Counted from the first letter of the stretch, positions 1-5,115 are shown. The stretch is DNA of 6,999 bases from an uncultured Blautia sp. (GCA_902476765.1 CABSEJ010000166.1:1-6999); one strand, 5' to 3'. Notes: generated by a model from the sequence alone, not told the origin. Program-made: numbers and translations.

Positions 1-47
1 AACCAAAACAACAGAAAAATAAAAGAAAAGTATAAATAGTAATCATC

Positions 48-120
48 GCCAGATAGAGATTGTTTTCAAGGTCTTTTGAAGCCCGTTGCCGGACTTCGTT
101 GCCGACACCATCTGTCTGGC
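48..120 (+). promoter_or_regulatory. Structured leader upstream of xis
   Basis: A closing stem pairs GCCAGATAGA (48-57) with TCTGTCTGGC (111-120), ten pairs including one T-G wobble. The enclosed stretch contains smaller dyads, such as GAAG/CTTC around the repeated GTTGCCG. A T-rich run, TATTTTCGTTT, follows directly, before the xis ribosome binding site. The arrangement resembles an imperfect terminator or attenuator that limits read-through into the excision genes. The T-run is interrupted, so termination is uncertain. No CDS is visible in positions 1-141. Confidence 0.4.
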
Positions 121-147
121 TATTTTCGTTTATGGAGGTAAATGCCT

Positions 148-381
148 ATGGCAAATAATAAGATGAACGTTGATAGAAAAAATTATTCAGATATTCCGGT
201 CTGGCGTAGATATACGCTGACCATTGAAGAAGCTGCCGGATATTATCATATCGGAGAAGGCAAGCTGAGAATGCTCATTGACGCACATCCCAATGAAGAT
301 TTTTATGTGATGAACGGAAACAGGGCATTAATTAAAAGAGAGAAATTTGAACGGTATCTGGATCACGCAACTGCTGTATAA
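148..381 (+). CDS. xis: Excisionase (Xis), Tn916 family
   Basis: A small basic winged-helix DNA-binding protein of 77 residues. In this family it binds near the element ends and bends DNA so that Int can excise the element. The recognisable core runs from PVWRRYTLTIEEAAGYY (about residues 18-34) through HIGEGKLRMLI to the VMNGNRALIKREKFE wing near the C-terminus. This closely follows the Tn916 Xis pattern of WERYTLTIEEA followed by MNGNR.IKR. An ATG at 142 is in frame, but GGAGG at 134-138 lies only 3 nt from it and 9 nt from the ATG at 148, so 148 is preferred. The gene is followed by a terminator-like hairpin and then int on the same strand, the usual xis-int order of these elements. The identification is from recognition of the family, without alignment. 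Confidence 0.9.
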   Translation: MANNKMNVDRKNYSDIPVWRRYTLTIEEAAGYYHIGEGKLRMLIDAHPNEDFYVMNGNRALIKREKFERYLDHATAV

Positions 382-435
382 AGGCTTCTGAAAAAGACAA
401 TGGCAGATTGCCGATACCCTATGATAAAGCTGTAC

Positions 436-487
436 GGAGAGTCAAACTTGTGGTATGATAACCTTGCAAGTCTGGCTCTCCTTTTTT
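436..487 (+). terminator. Terminator-like hairpin between xis and int
   Basis: GGAGAGTCAAACTTG (436-450) pairs with CAAGTCTGGCTCTCC (467-481). Fourteen of 15 positions pair, one of them a wobble and one position an A-C mismatch. The 16-nt loop holds a further GGT/ACC pairing. Six T residues follow at 482-487. This is a good intrinsic terminator and would attenuate transcription running from xis into int. Its 3' arm is also complementary to the int ribosome binding site (see the entry at 476-497). Confidence 0.7.
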
Positions 488-497
488 GAAAGGAGAG
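476..497 (+). promoter_or_regulatory. Alternative hairpin covering the int ribosome binding site
   Basis: CTCTCCTTT (476-484) pairs perfectly with AAAGGAGAG (489-497) around a 4-nt TTTG loop. The right arm contains the AGGAG that serves the int start at 503. The left arm is also the 3' arm of the terminator at 436-481, so the two folds exclude each other. If read-through occurs, the int ribosome binding site can be masked. The pairing is seen directly; a regulatory role is inference. Confidence 0.5.
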
Positions 498-502
498 ATT
501 CG

Positions 503-1702
503 ATGAGTGAGAAAAGACGAGATAACCGTAATCGGATTTTACGTGAGGGCGAGTACCAGCGTGCAGATGGGAGGTATCGGTTCCGTTATATTGACGAGGA
601 CGGAAAAGAGAAAAATGTTTATAGTTGGCGTTTGGATAAGAATGACCCAATGCCGAAGGGTAAAAAGAGAGAGCTTTCATTGAGAGAGAAAGAGAAGCAG
701 ATTGAAGCAGATTTGTTCGACCATATTGTAACCAATGGCGGCAATTACACAGTGCTTGAACTGGTTGAAAAGTATGTGTCTTTGAAAACAGGTGTCCGTC
801 ACAATACAGTTGCCGGATATAAGACGGTCATTAACGTCTTGAAGAAAGAAGCATTCGGTGGAAAGCGTATTGATAAGGTGCGTTTGTCAGATGCAAAGGC
901 GTGGCTCATTAAGCTTCAGCAGGTAGATGGCAGAGGATATAGTTCCATCCACTCCATCCGTGGCGTTCTCAGACCAGCTTTTCAGATGGCAGTGGATGAT
1001 GACCTGATTCGTAAGAATCCTTTTGGGTTTGAACTGGCATCCGTGATTGTCAACGATTCTGTTACCAGAGAAGCGATTACCCGGAAGCAGCAGAGAGATT
1101 TACTGAAATTTATCAAGGAAGATACCCATTTCAGCAGATACTATGACGCAATCTATATTCTTTTTCATACAGGACTTCGCATTTCGGAGTTTTGTGGGCT
1201 GACGATACCTGACATTGAATTTGAGGAAATGCGTATCAAGGTAGACCATCAGTTACAGCGCACATCACAGATGGAATATGTGATTCAGGAGCCGAAAACA
1301 GAAAGTGGTGTCCGCTACGTTCCTATGACAGAAGAAGTGGCAGCCTGTTTCCGCAGAATTATTGCAGACAGAGAAGCACCGAAAGTAGAACCCATGGTGG
1401 ATGGCTATATCCGCTTCCTGTGTCTGGATAAAAATGATATGCCGAAGGTTGCACTTCACTGGGAAAAATATCTGGAACATATCATTGAAAAGTACAATAA
1501 GATTTACCGTATCCAGATGCCGAAAGTAACCCCTCATGTATGCAGACATACCTTTTGCTCTAACATGGCGAAGTCGGGAATGAATCCAAAGACCTTACAG
1601 TACATTATGGGTCATGCAGACATCAGTGTAACATTGAATACCTACACCCATGTGAACTTTGACGATGCCAAAGAGGAGCTGCACCGAGTGGCGAACGCCT
1701 GA
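503..1702 (+). CDS. int: Tyrosine integrase, Tn916/Tn1549 family
   Basis: A site-specific recombinase of 399 residues that integrates and excises the conjugative element. The N-terminal arm-binding domain (about residues 1-75) opens with MSEKRRDNRNRIL and DGRYRFRYID, close to Tn916 Int. A SAM-like core-binding domain covers about 80-175, and the catalytic domain about 190-399. The expected catalytic residues are all visible: Arg226 in TGLRISE, Lys265 in EPKTESG, His345 and Arg348 in TPHVCRH, His371 in MGHADIS, and nucleophile Tyr381 in LNTYTH. The reading frame opens at 455, inside the loop of the upstream hairpin, but has no ribosome binding site there. AGGAG at 491-495 lies 7 nt before the ATG at 503, which gives the family N-terminus. 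Nothing looks truncated, so the protein is probably active. It follows xis, and the end of the element is expected shortly downstream. Confidence 0.95.
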   Translation: MSEKRRDNRNRILREGEYQRADGRYRFRYIDEDGKEKNVYSWRLDKNDPMPKGKKRELSLREKEKQIEADLFDHIVTNGGNYTVLELVEKYVSLKTGVRHNTVAGYKTVINVLKKEAFGGKRIDKVRLSDAKAWLIKLQQVDGRGYSSIHSIRGVLRPAFQMAVDDDLIRKNPFGFELASVIVNDSVTREAITRKQQRDLLKFIKEDTHFSRYYDAIYILFHTGLRISEFCGLTIPDIEFEEMRIKVDHQLQRTSQMEYVIQEPKTESGVRYVPMTEEVAACFRRIIADREAPKVEPMVDGYIRFLCLDKNDMPKVALHWEKYLEHIIEKYNKIYRIQMPKVTPHVCRHTFCSNMAKSGMNPKTLQYIMGHADISVTLNTYTHVNFDDAKEELHRVANA

Positions 1703-1708
1703 AAAGCC

Positions 1709-1747
1709 CGTTGGTAAAGCCGCTTACTTTACCAACGTATTTACCAA
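1709..1747. repeat. Inverted and direct TTTACCAA repeats after int
   Basis: CGTTGGTAAAG (1709-1719) and CTTTACCAACG (1727-1737) form a perfect 11-bp dyad with a 7-nt spacer. A third copy, TTTACCAA, lies at 1740-1747. Further GTAAA cores occur at 1818-1822 and 1834-1838. Tn916 Int binds arm repeats (DR2) near the element ends through its N-terminal domain, and from memory their core contains GTAAA. These copies are therefore candidate Int arm sites. A terminator for int is the alternative, but no T-run follows the hairpin. Confidence 0.45.
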
Positions 1748-1843
1748 TTTTGCAGGAAAAAACATGAGAAAGTATGAAACGATTTGAGAAAATACTCTGG
1801 AAACAGAGAACTTCGGAGTAAACCGAAAACCCTGTAAAACATG

Positions 1844-1870
1844 ACAATCGAACTACTAATGTTCGATTGT
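1844..1870. repeat. Perfect 10-7-10 inverted repeat, candidate attachment core
   Basis: ACAATCGAAC (1844-1853) and GTTCGATTGT (1861-1870) are perfect inverted repeats around the 7-bp spacer TACTAAT. Tyrosine recombinases typically act on inverted core sites around a 6-8 bp crossover region. The position, about 140 bp beyond int and just before a chromosomal-looking gene, suits the element-chromosome junction. The other end of the element is outside the window, so the junction cannot be proved. A hairpin in the leader of the following gene is the alternative. Confidence 0.4.
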
Positions 1871-1918
1871 ATCAAGCATTTGAGAAGAAATACAGACCTT
1901 ATAAGGAGTTATAGAAAA

Positions 1919-2383
1919 ATGATAAAAGTATTATTCATCTGCCACGGCAACATCTGCCGCAGCACGATGGCTCAATTTGTTTTCCAGGACATGGTAAATA
2001 AAGCTGGCCTTTCCCACCAATTCTACATTGACTCTGCAGCCACCAGCACAGAGGAAATCGGTAACCCGCCCCACTATGGAACAGTAGGTAAGATGCGGGA
2101 GGTGGGAATACCGGTACTGCCCCATAAAGCAGTACAGATGAAAAAATCAGATTATGGAAAATATGATTTTTTGTTGGGAATGGATGAGTGGAATATTCGC
2201 AATATGAAGCGGATTGCAGGAGGAGACCCGGAGGGGAAAATCCGTATGCTGCTGGATTTTTCTCACCGGCCAAGGGCCATTGCTGACCCTTGGTATACCG
2301 GGAATTTTGATGTGACTTATGAAGATGTAAAAGAAGGCTGTGAAGCGCTTCTGGCTTATTTAAGGAAAGAAAAAAAGTTATAA
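1919..2383 (+). CDS. Low-molecular-weight protein tyrosine phosphatase
   Basis: A cytoplasmic phosphatase of 154 residues, the usual length of the family, which hydrolyses phosphotyrosine in proteins. The P-loop CX5R is complete near the N-terminus: Cys8 is the nucleophile and Arg14 binds phosphate, within VLFICHGNICRS. The general acid is Asp123 in ADPWYTG near the C-terminus, as the family requires. The frame is open back to an ATG at 1841, but that would add 26 residues before the conserved MIKVLFICHGN start. AAGGAG at 1903-1908 lies 10 nt before the ATG at 1919, which is chosen. It is the first gene beyond the presumed element end, so its native promoter may have been displaced. Such enzymes can act on tyrosine kinases of capsule synthesis, but no such gene is nearby and the substrate is unknown. 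Confidence 0.92.
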   Translation: MIKVLFICHGNICRSTMAQFVFQDMVNKAGLSHQFYIDSAATSTEEIGNPPHYGTVGKMREVGIPVLPHKAVQMKKSDYGKYDFLLGMDEWNIRNMKRIAGGDPEGKIRMLLDFSHRPRAIADPWYTGNFDVTYEDVKEGCEALLAYLRKEKKL

Positions 2384-2393
2384 GCAGCAGTAA

Positions 2394-2436
2394 ATGCAGT
2401 GCTTTTAGCATAAGATGCAGTACTTTTTAATACAAG
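2394..2436. repeat. Near-tandem 21-22 bp repeat
   Basis: ATGCAGTGCTTTTAGCATAAG (2394-2414) is followed at once by a similar unit, ATGCAGTACTTTTT through TACAAG (2415-2436). The pair lies in the gap between two converging genes. No clear intrinsic terminator is visible in 2384-2507, where one is expected for both genes. Confidence 0.4.
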
Positions 2437-2507
2437 ATTCAGCATATATAAGATTTAACATAAAGGATAATGTAGCTTTTACTTTTGAATCACGGCAATT
2501 AAGTCAG

Positions 2508-3227
2508 TTACTGTGTATTATTTTTCTGGAAAGTAAGGATAGCTTCGCTGACGCAATCGGCAATGAAGGAAGCACCTTGGGCATTAGGATGGACTCCGTC
2601 CTCCTGGAAGAATTCCGGATGAGTTTTCGTGGCGCTGTGAATATCAATAAGAGGAAGGTTTTCGTCCTGGGCCAGCTGGCGGATAAGTTGGGCAATGAGG
2701 TCTACGATTTCTGCATTTATGGTGTAGGAATCGGCTGCATTGAAGCTTTCGGGAAATACAGTGGCAGGGGTCATAAGAAAGACTTGGGGACTGTTTTCCA
2801 GAGAAAGATAATGAGAAAGCATTTCTCTGTAGTCTTTGGTAAAGGCTTGAGCGCCTTCCCAGTTACAGGTTTTTGAATCGTTGGTACCAAGCATGAGCAG
2901 CACAATGTCAGGTTGAAAATCGCTGCTTTTTTGAAAGTTCACATGGTCCCAGTAGGGGTAATTTCCACTTTTTTGCAGAGTGTATCCACTGGCACCAAAA
3001 TTTTTTACAAGATAGGAGCTGCCCAGTAACTGCTGGAGCCGGGCTGGATAAGAATTTTTGGAAATATTTTTGATTTTTGCGCCATAGGTAATACTGTCAC
3101 CCACACAGGCTACCCGCAGAGAACGGTTTTGTATACGGGACAGGAGAAGGGGCAGGAAGAAAATTCCGGCTACAAGCAGGCAAAGCAGAAAATATTTGGA
3201 TTTGGATTTTTTTGTGGATTCTGTCAT
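2508..3227 (-). CDS. SGNH/GDSL-family esterase or lipase, membrane-anchored or secreted
   Basis: An SGNH hydrolase of 239 residues. A Lys/Ser-rich start (residues 1-11) is followed by a hydrophobic segment at about 12-30, which acts as a signal peptide or uncleaved anchor and places the catalytic domain outside the cell. All four SGNH blocks are present: Ser45 in VGDSITYG, Gly78 in NFGASG, Asn116 in LGTNDSK, and Asp210/His213 in EDGVHPNAQG. Family members deacylate lipids, glycans or peptidoglycan; the substrate cannot be read from the sequence. The frame continues upstream to a TTG at 3257 without a ribosome binding site. CTCCT at 3236-3240 (AGGAG on the coding strand) lies 8 nt before the ATG at 3227, which is chosen. 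It converges on the phosphatase gene and is probably monocistronic. Confidence 0.92.
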   Translation of the reverse strand: MTESTKKSKSKYFLLCLLVAGIFFLPLLLSRIQNRSLRVACVGDSITYGAKIKNISKNSYPARLQQLLGSSYLVKNFGASGYTLQKSGNYPYWDHVNFQKSSDFQPDIVLLMLGTNDSKTCNWEGAQAFTKDYREMLSHYLSLENSPQVFLMTPATVFPESFNAADSYTINAEIVDLIAQLIRQLAQDENLPLIDIHSATKTHPEFFQEDGVHPNAQGASFIADCVSEAILTFQKNNTQ

Positions 3228-3245
3228 ACGTTTAGCTCCTAGATT

Positions 3246-3291
3246 ACCCTTATACAAAGGGTGTATAGTTTAATAGTAAAGATATATTATA
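3246..3291 (-). promoter_or_regulatory. Candidate promoter region and dyad of the SGNH gene
   Basis: A perfect dyad, ACCCTT (3246-3251) and AAGGGT (3257-3262) around 5 nt, sits just ahead of the SGNH ribosome binding site. A TATAAT on the minus strand at 3286-3291 could be the -10 box, but I see no good -35 at the right distance. The dyad partly resembles the element shared by trxA and trxB (CCCTYAGTGTACARAG), without its GTG. Confidence 0.3.
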
Positions 3292-3307
3292 AAGTCGGCT
3301 ATTGCCT

Positions 3308-3351
3308 TTTTTATGATATAGGAAAGTTCTCACTTTCCTATATCATAAAAA
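3308..3351. repeat. Perfect 20-bp palindrome with 4-nt loop
   Basis: Positions 3308-3327 and 3332-3351 are exact reverse complements around TCTC. The arms run from TTTTTATGATATAGG through AAAGT and back. The T-run lies at the 5' edge and the A-run at the 3' edge, opposite to a terminator with a free U-tail on either strand. It marks one border of the folded block that continues to about 3535. Confidence 0.85.
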
Positions 3352-3535
3352 GCGCTTCGCACAGCGATGCGCACTCGCATGAAAGGCAGATGTCAGCTAA
3401 AGCTGACCACGCTCGGCGCAGCAAAAGTGTGCTTCTTGGAAGAAAATGGAATCGCAAGGGTGTGCGAAGCACACTTTTGTTCTTCCCGCAGACTACGAGC
3501 CAAGCGGACATGCTCGCATCGGGGTATTTGATTTA
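3308..3535. repeat. Folded intergenic block, probable dispersed repeat element
   Basis: Starting with the 20-bp palindrome, this block is GC-richer than its AT-rich flanks and dense in dyads. GTCAGC/GCTGAC lies at 3392-3407, and a perfect 14-bp pair CAAAAGTGTGCTTC/GAAGCACACTTTTG at 3422-3435 and 3466-3479. GGAAGAA/TTCTTCC lies at 3438-3444 and 3480-3486, and GTGTGC/GCACAC at 3460-3474. Two overlapping frames are open across it on the plus strand (3261-3536 and 3446-3631). Neither has a ribosome binding site or a recognisable domain. Similar short ORFs are, from memory, often annotated as hypothetical proteins in Lachnospiraceae, which suggests a multi-copy non-coding repeat. This cannot be verified here. 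Confidence 0.55.
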
Positions 3536-3576
3536 GAAACGGCAATTAAAGTTATAAATATATCTATTGATATTTT
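3528..3576 (+). promoter_or_regulatory. Candidate promoter and dyad ahead of the Crp/Fnr gene
   Basis: TTGATT (3528-3533) and TTATAA or TATAAA (3552-3558) could be -35 and -10 boxes, though the 18-19 nt spacing is long. Downstream, ATATC (3560-3564) and GATAT (3569-3573) form a perfect dyad around TATT. Across the two arms at 3557-3564 and 3569-3576, seven of eight positions pair. Two half sites around 4 nt is the usual geometry of Crp/Fnr operators, and it sits about 40 nt before the start codon, so autoregulation is possible. Confidence 0.3.
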
Positions 3577-3615
3577 AAAAGAGATGAAAAGAATTTACAA
3601 GGCAGGGATGAAAAA

Positions 3616-4287
3616 ATGGACGAAAAAGTAAGACAAATATTAGAAAACACGCCTTTTTGGAATAAAATGGAAGACTGGCAAAGAAAACTTCTTCTACAGA
3701 ATTCCCGGCTCATAAATTACCAGGCCGGAGATAGAGTTTATTCCGGAGCAGGAGAGTGTCTGGGAATGATTTTTATCCTGGAAGGAAGCCTCCGAACTTA
3801 TTTGCTTTCTGACGAGGGGAAGGAAGTGACAATGTATCGGCTGGGAAAGGGAGATACCTGCGTACTGGCAGCTTCCTGTATTCTCTCGGCTATTACTTTT
3901 GAGGTAGAAATACAGGCCCAGGAGCCGACCAAAGCCCTTGTGCTTCCGGCGGGAATGTTGGCCAGGCTTACAGAGGAAAATGTATATTTAGAAAACTTTA
4001 TATATAAGGAGGCGGCCAAACGATTTTCTGATGTGGTGGAGGCTTTACAGCAGATGATGTTTTTCAGTCTTACTCAAAGGGTGGCCGCTTTTTTACTGGA
4101 TGAATCTGCGAAAAAGAAAACCTTGGTAATTTCTATGACCCATGAAGAGATTGCGAGAATGATTGGAAGTGCTAGAGAAGCAGTCAGCAGAATCCTGAAG
4201 GAGATGGTGAAAAAAGGATGGATTGCCTTAAACAGAGGGGAAATAAAAATCCGGAACAAGGGTGAACTTTACAGGATTTTGGAATAG
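3616..4287 (+). CDS. Crp/Fnr-family transcriptional regulator
   Basis: A regulator of 223 residues, normal for the family. The N-terminal cyclic-nucleotide-binding-like beta-roll covers about residues 20-110, with GMIFILEGSLRTYLLSDEGKE as the typical core. A dimerisation helix follows (about 118-155). The C-terminal winged helix-turn-helix is at about 155-215, with MTHEEIARMIGSAREAVSRI as turn and recognition helix. There is no Fnr-type N-terminal cysteine cluster, so it is not a classical [4Fe-4S] Fnr. Cys48, Cys82 and Cys88 lie in the sensory domain; the last two form TCVLAASC, a pattern I associate with one Clostridia subgroup of this family. AGGG at 3604-3607, 8 nt before the ATG, is a fair ribosome binding site. 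It lies next to trxA and trxB, which makes redox or sulfur sensing plausible, but the effector is unknown. Confidence 0.88.
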   Translation: MDEKVRQILENTPFWNKMEDWQRKLLLQNSRLINYQAGDRVYSGAGECLGMIFILEGSLRTYLLSDEGKEVTMYRLGKGDTCVLAASCILSAITFEVEIQAQEPTKALVLPAGMLARLTEENVYLENFIYKEAAKRFSDVVEALQQMMFFSLTQRVAAFLLDESAKKKTLVISMTHEEIARMIGSAREAVSRILKEMVKKGWIALNRGEIKIRNKGELYRILE

Positions 4288-4328
4288 AATGATAAGAAAT
4301 TAAATGATAAGAAAAAAATGAGCTCATG

Positions 4329-4492
4329 GTATAAAAATGGGACTATGGCGTAAGGAATCAACTGGATATATTTATGAATCCAAAAAGACATACATGATGC
4401 CTGCGTCAGCAGGAATGTGCCCTTGTCCAGAGAGGGCACGTTTACTGTATAAATATACCGGGAATTTCGTTTCTTCCATAGTCCCTTTATAC
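4329..4492. other. Multi-stem structured element of unknown nature
   Basis: An outer stem joins GTATAAA plus GGGACTATGG (4329-4335, 4339-4348) to CCATAGTCCC plus TTTATAC (4476-4492): seventeen pairs with a 3-nt bulge. It encloses three local hairpins: TGGAT/ATCCA (4363-4382), CCTGC/GCAGG with a GTCA loop (4400-4413), and GTGCCCT/AGGGCAC (4417-4439). No plausible coding sequence covers it. It lies 41 nt after the regulator gene and beyond the 3' end of trxA, which reads towards it, so the transcribed strand is unclear. It could be a small structured RNA, a long 3' UTR structure or a small non-autonomous mobile element with terminal inverted repeats. I recognise no known riboswitch signature. 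Confidence 0.45.
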
Positions 4493-4508
4493 GGAAGTAT
4501 TTTATGCA

Positions 4509-4542
4509 GGCAAGCTGCCTGAACGAATGATACAAGCTTGCC
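4509..4542. terminator. Weak hairpin between two converging genes
   Basis: GGCAAGCT (4509-4516) and AGCTTGCC (4535-4542) pair perfectly around 18 nt. A competing CAGGC/GCCTG hairpin uses 4507-4521. On the plus strand GTCTCATTTTATT follows; on the minus strand, beyond trxA, TGCATAAAAT follows. Neither T-run is canonical. The position between the regulator and trxA stops suggests a bidirectional terminator. Confidence 0.3.
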
Positions 4543-4553
4543 GTCTCATTTTA

Positions 4554-4862
4554 TTATTTCAGCATATCCTGAAGCTTGCTTTTAGGTACAACACCTACAG
4601 ACTTATCCACAACCTTTCCATTTTTGAATATCAGAACCGTAGGAATGTTCATAATGCCGAACTGGGCGGCCAGGCCGGGGGCGGCATCCACATCTACTTT
4701 GCCTACCTTGTATGCTCCGTTGGCTTCTTCTGAAAGCTCTTCGATAACCGGTGCCAGCATTTTACAGGGCATGCACCAAACTGCCCAGAAATCTACCAGA
4801 ACCGGTACCTGAGCGTTTAAAACTTCCTGTTCAAAATTATCCATTGTAAGATTCATTGCCAT
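4554..4862 (-). CDS. trxA: Thioredoxin
   Basis: A 102-residue cytoplasmic thioredoxin that reduces protein disulfides, taking electrons from thioredoxin reductase. The fold is complete: VLVDFWAVWC leads to the redox pair Cys30/Cys33 in WCMPCK, the buried acid is Asp24, and the cis-proline is Pro74 in NIPTVLIF. The NGKVVDKSVG strand and the C-terminal helix follow. The dipeptide between the cysteines is Met-Pro where the classical motif has Gly-Pro. The start at 4862 has AAAGGAG (complement of 4872-4878) 9 nt upstream; the second Met codon 6 nt later is too far away. It lies downstream of trxB on the same strand, 219 nt away, with a probable promoter of its own and a 16-bp element that is also found ahead of trxB. 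Confidence 0.96.
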   Translation of the reverse strand: MAMNLTMDNFEQEVLNAQVPVLVDFWAVWCMPCKMLAPVIEELSEEANGAYKVGKVDVDAAPGLAAQFGIMNIPTVLIFKNGKVVDKSVGVVPKSKLQDMLK

Positions 4863-4898
4863 ATGTGTTCGCTCCTTTATCTTTCATGATTTTGGTTT

Positions 4899-4914
4899 CC
4901 CTCAGTGTACAAAG
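4899..4914 (-). promoter_or_regulatory. Element shared by trxA and trxB, trxA copy
   Basis: Plus-strand CCCTCAGTGTACAAAG matches CCCTTAGTGTACAGAG ahead of trxB at 14 of 16 positions. In the gene sense it reads CTTTGTACACTGAGGG and ends 36 nt before the trxA start. It is either a shared operator or part of a promoter, since TACACT could be a -10 box. The matching placement before two functionally linked genes is the main support. Confidence 0.5.
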
Positions 4915-4955
4915 GACCGTTTGATTCTTGTTCAGAGAGGGTATGTTTTCAGTAT

Positions 4956-4985
4956 AATATATTTTTATAAAAAAGTCTGTGACAA
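4956..4985 (-). promoter_or_regulatory. Candidate trxA promoter
   Basis: On the minus strand TTGTCA (complement of 4980-4985) and TATATT (complement of 4956-4961) are separated by 18 nt in a very AT-rich setting. Overlapping -10 choices are TATTAT and TATACT. A start here would give trxA a leader of roughly 85 nt that contains the shared element at 4899-4914. Confidence 0.4.
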
Positions 4986-5041
4986 AATTACATTTCTTTC
5001 CCTTTCTTTTAGCAGACTGCTTTTAAAAATTGGTGGCGGTG

Positions 5042-5115
5042 TTATCAGATTCGCTTTATCAGGTATTTTGCAGTCCTGTTATCAGGCCCGCTTTTTCAGG
5101 TATTCCACAGCTCTG
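5042..5115. repeat. 37-bp tandem duplication of the trxB 3' end
   Basis: Positions 5042-5078 and 5079-5115 are adjacent copies identical at 28 of 37 positions, including CGCTTTWTCAGGTATT in both. The second copy carries the last codons and stop of trxB. Read on the minus strand in the matching frame, the first copy gives RTAKYLIKRI-stop against RAVEYLKKRA-stop at the true C-terminus. The first copy is therefore a decayed duplicate of the gene end lying just beyond the stop, out of frame with trxB. Confidence 0.7.

Noticed and set aside
455..502. Longer integrase from an ATG at 455
   Set aside because: The ATG lies in the terminator loop without a ribosome binding site; the Tn916-like N-terminus begins at 503.
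1265..1549. 94-codon minus-strand ORF inside int
   Set aside because: A shadow of the integrase catalytic domain with no independent support.
1841..1918. N-terminal extension of the phosphatase from an ATG at 1841
   Set aside because: It lies on the 10-7-10 dyad, has no ribosome binding site and precedes a family-typical start at 1919 that has AAGGAG.
2415..2876. 153-codon plus-strand ORF opposite the SGNH gene
   Set aside because: A shadow of the SGNH frame, which has all four catalytic blocks.
3308..3351. Intrinsic terminator
   Set aside because: The T and A runs are on the wrong sides and lie within the stem on both strands.
3261..3631. Two overlapping plus-strand ORFs (3261-3536 and 3446-3631)
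   Set aside because: They run through palindromes, have no ribosome binding sites or domains, and overlap each other. The second also overlaps the regulator start by 16 nt. They are better explained as incidental frames in a repeat.
4288..4314. AATGATAAGAAA repeated at 4288-4299 and 4303-4314
   Set aside because: A short AT-rich repeat directly after the regulator stop; too simple to interpret.
4269..4535. Minus-strand ORF of 88 codons and plus-strand ORF of 61 codons over the folded element
   Set aside because: Both cross the paired arms, lack ribosome binding sites and show no protein family features.
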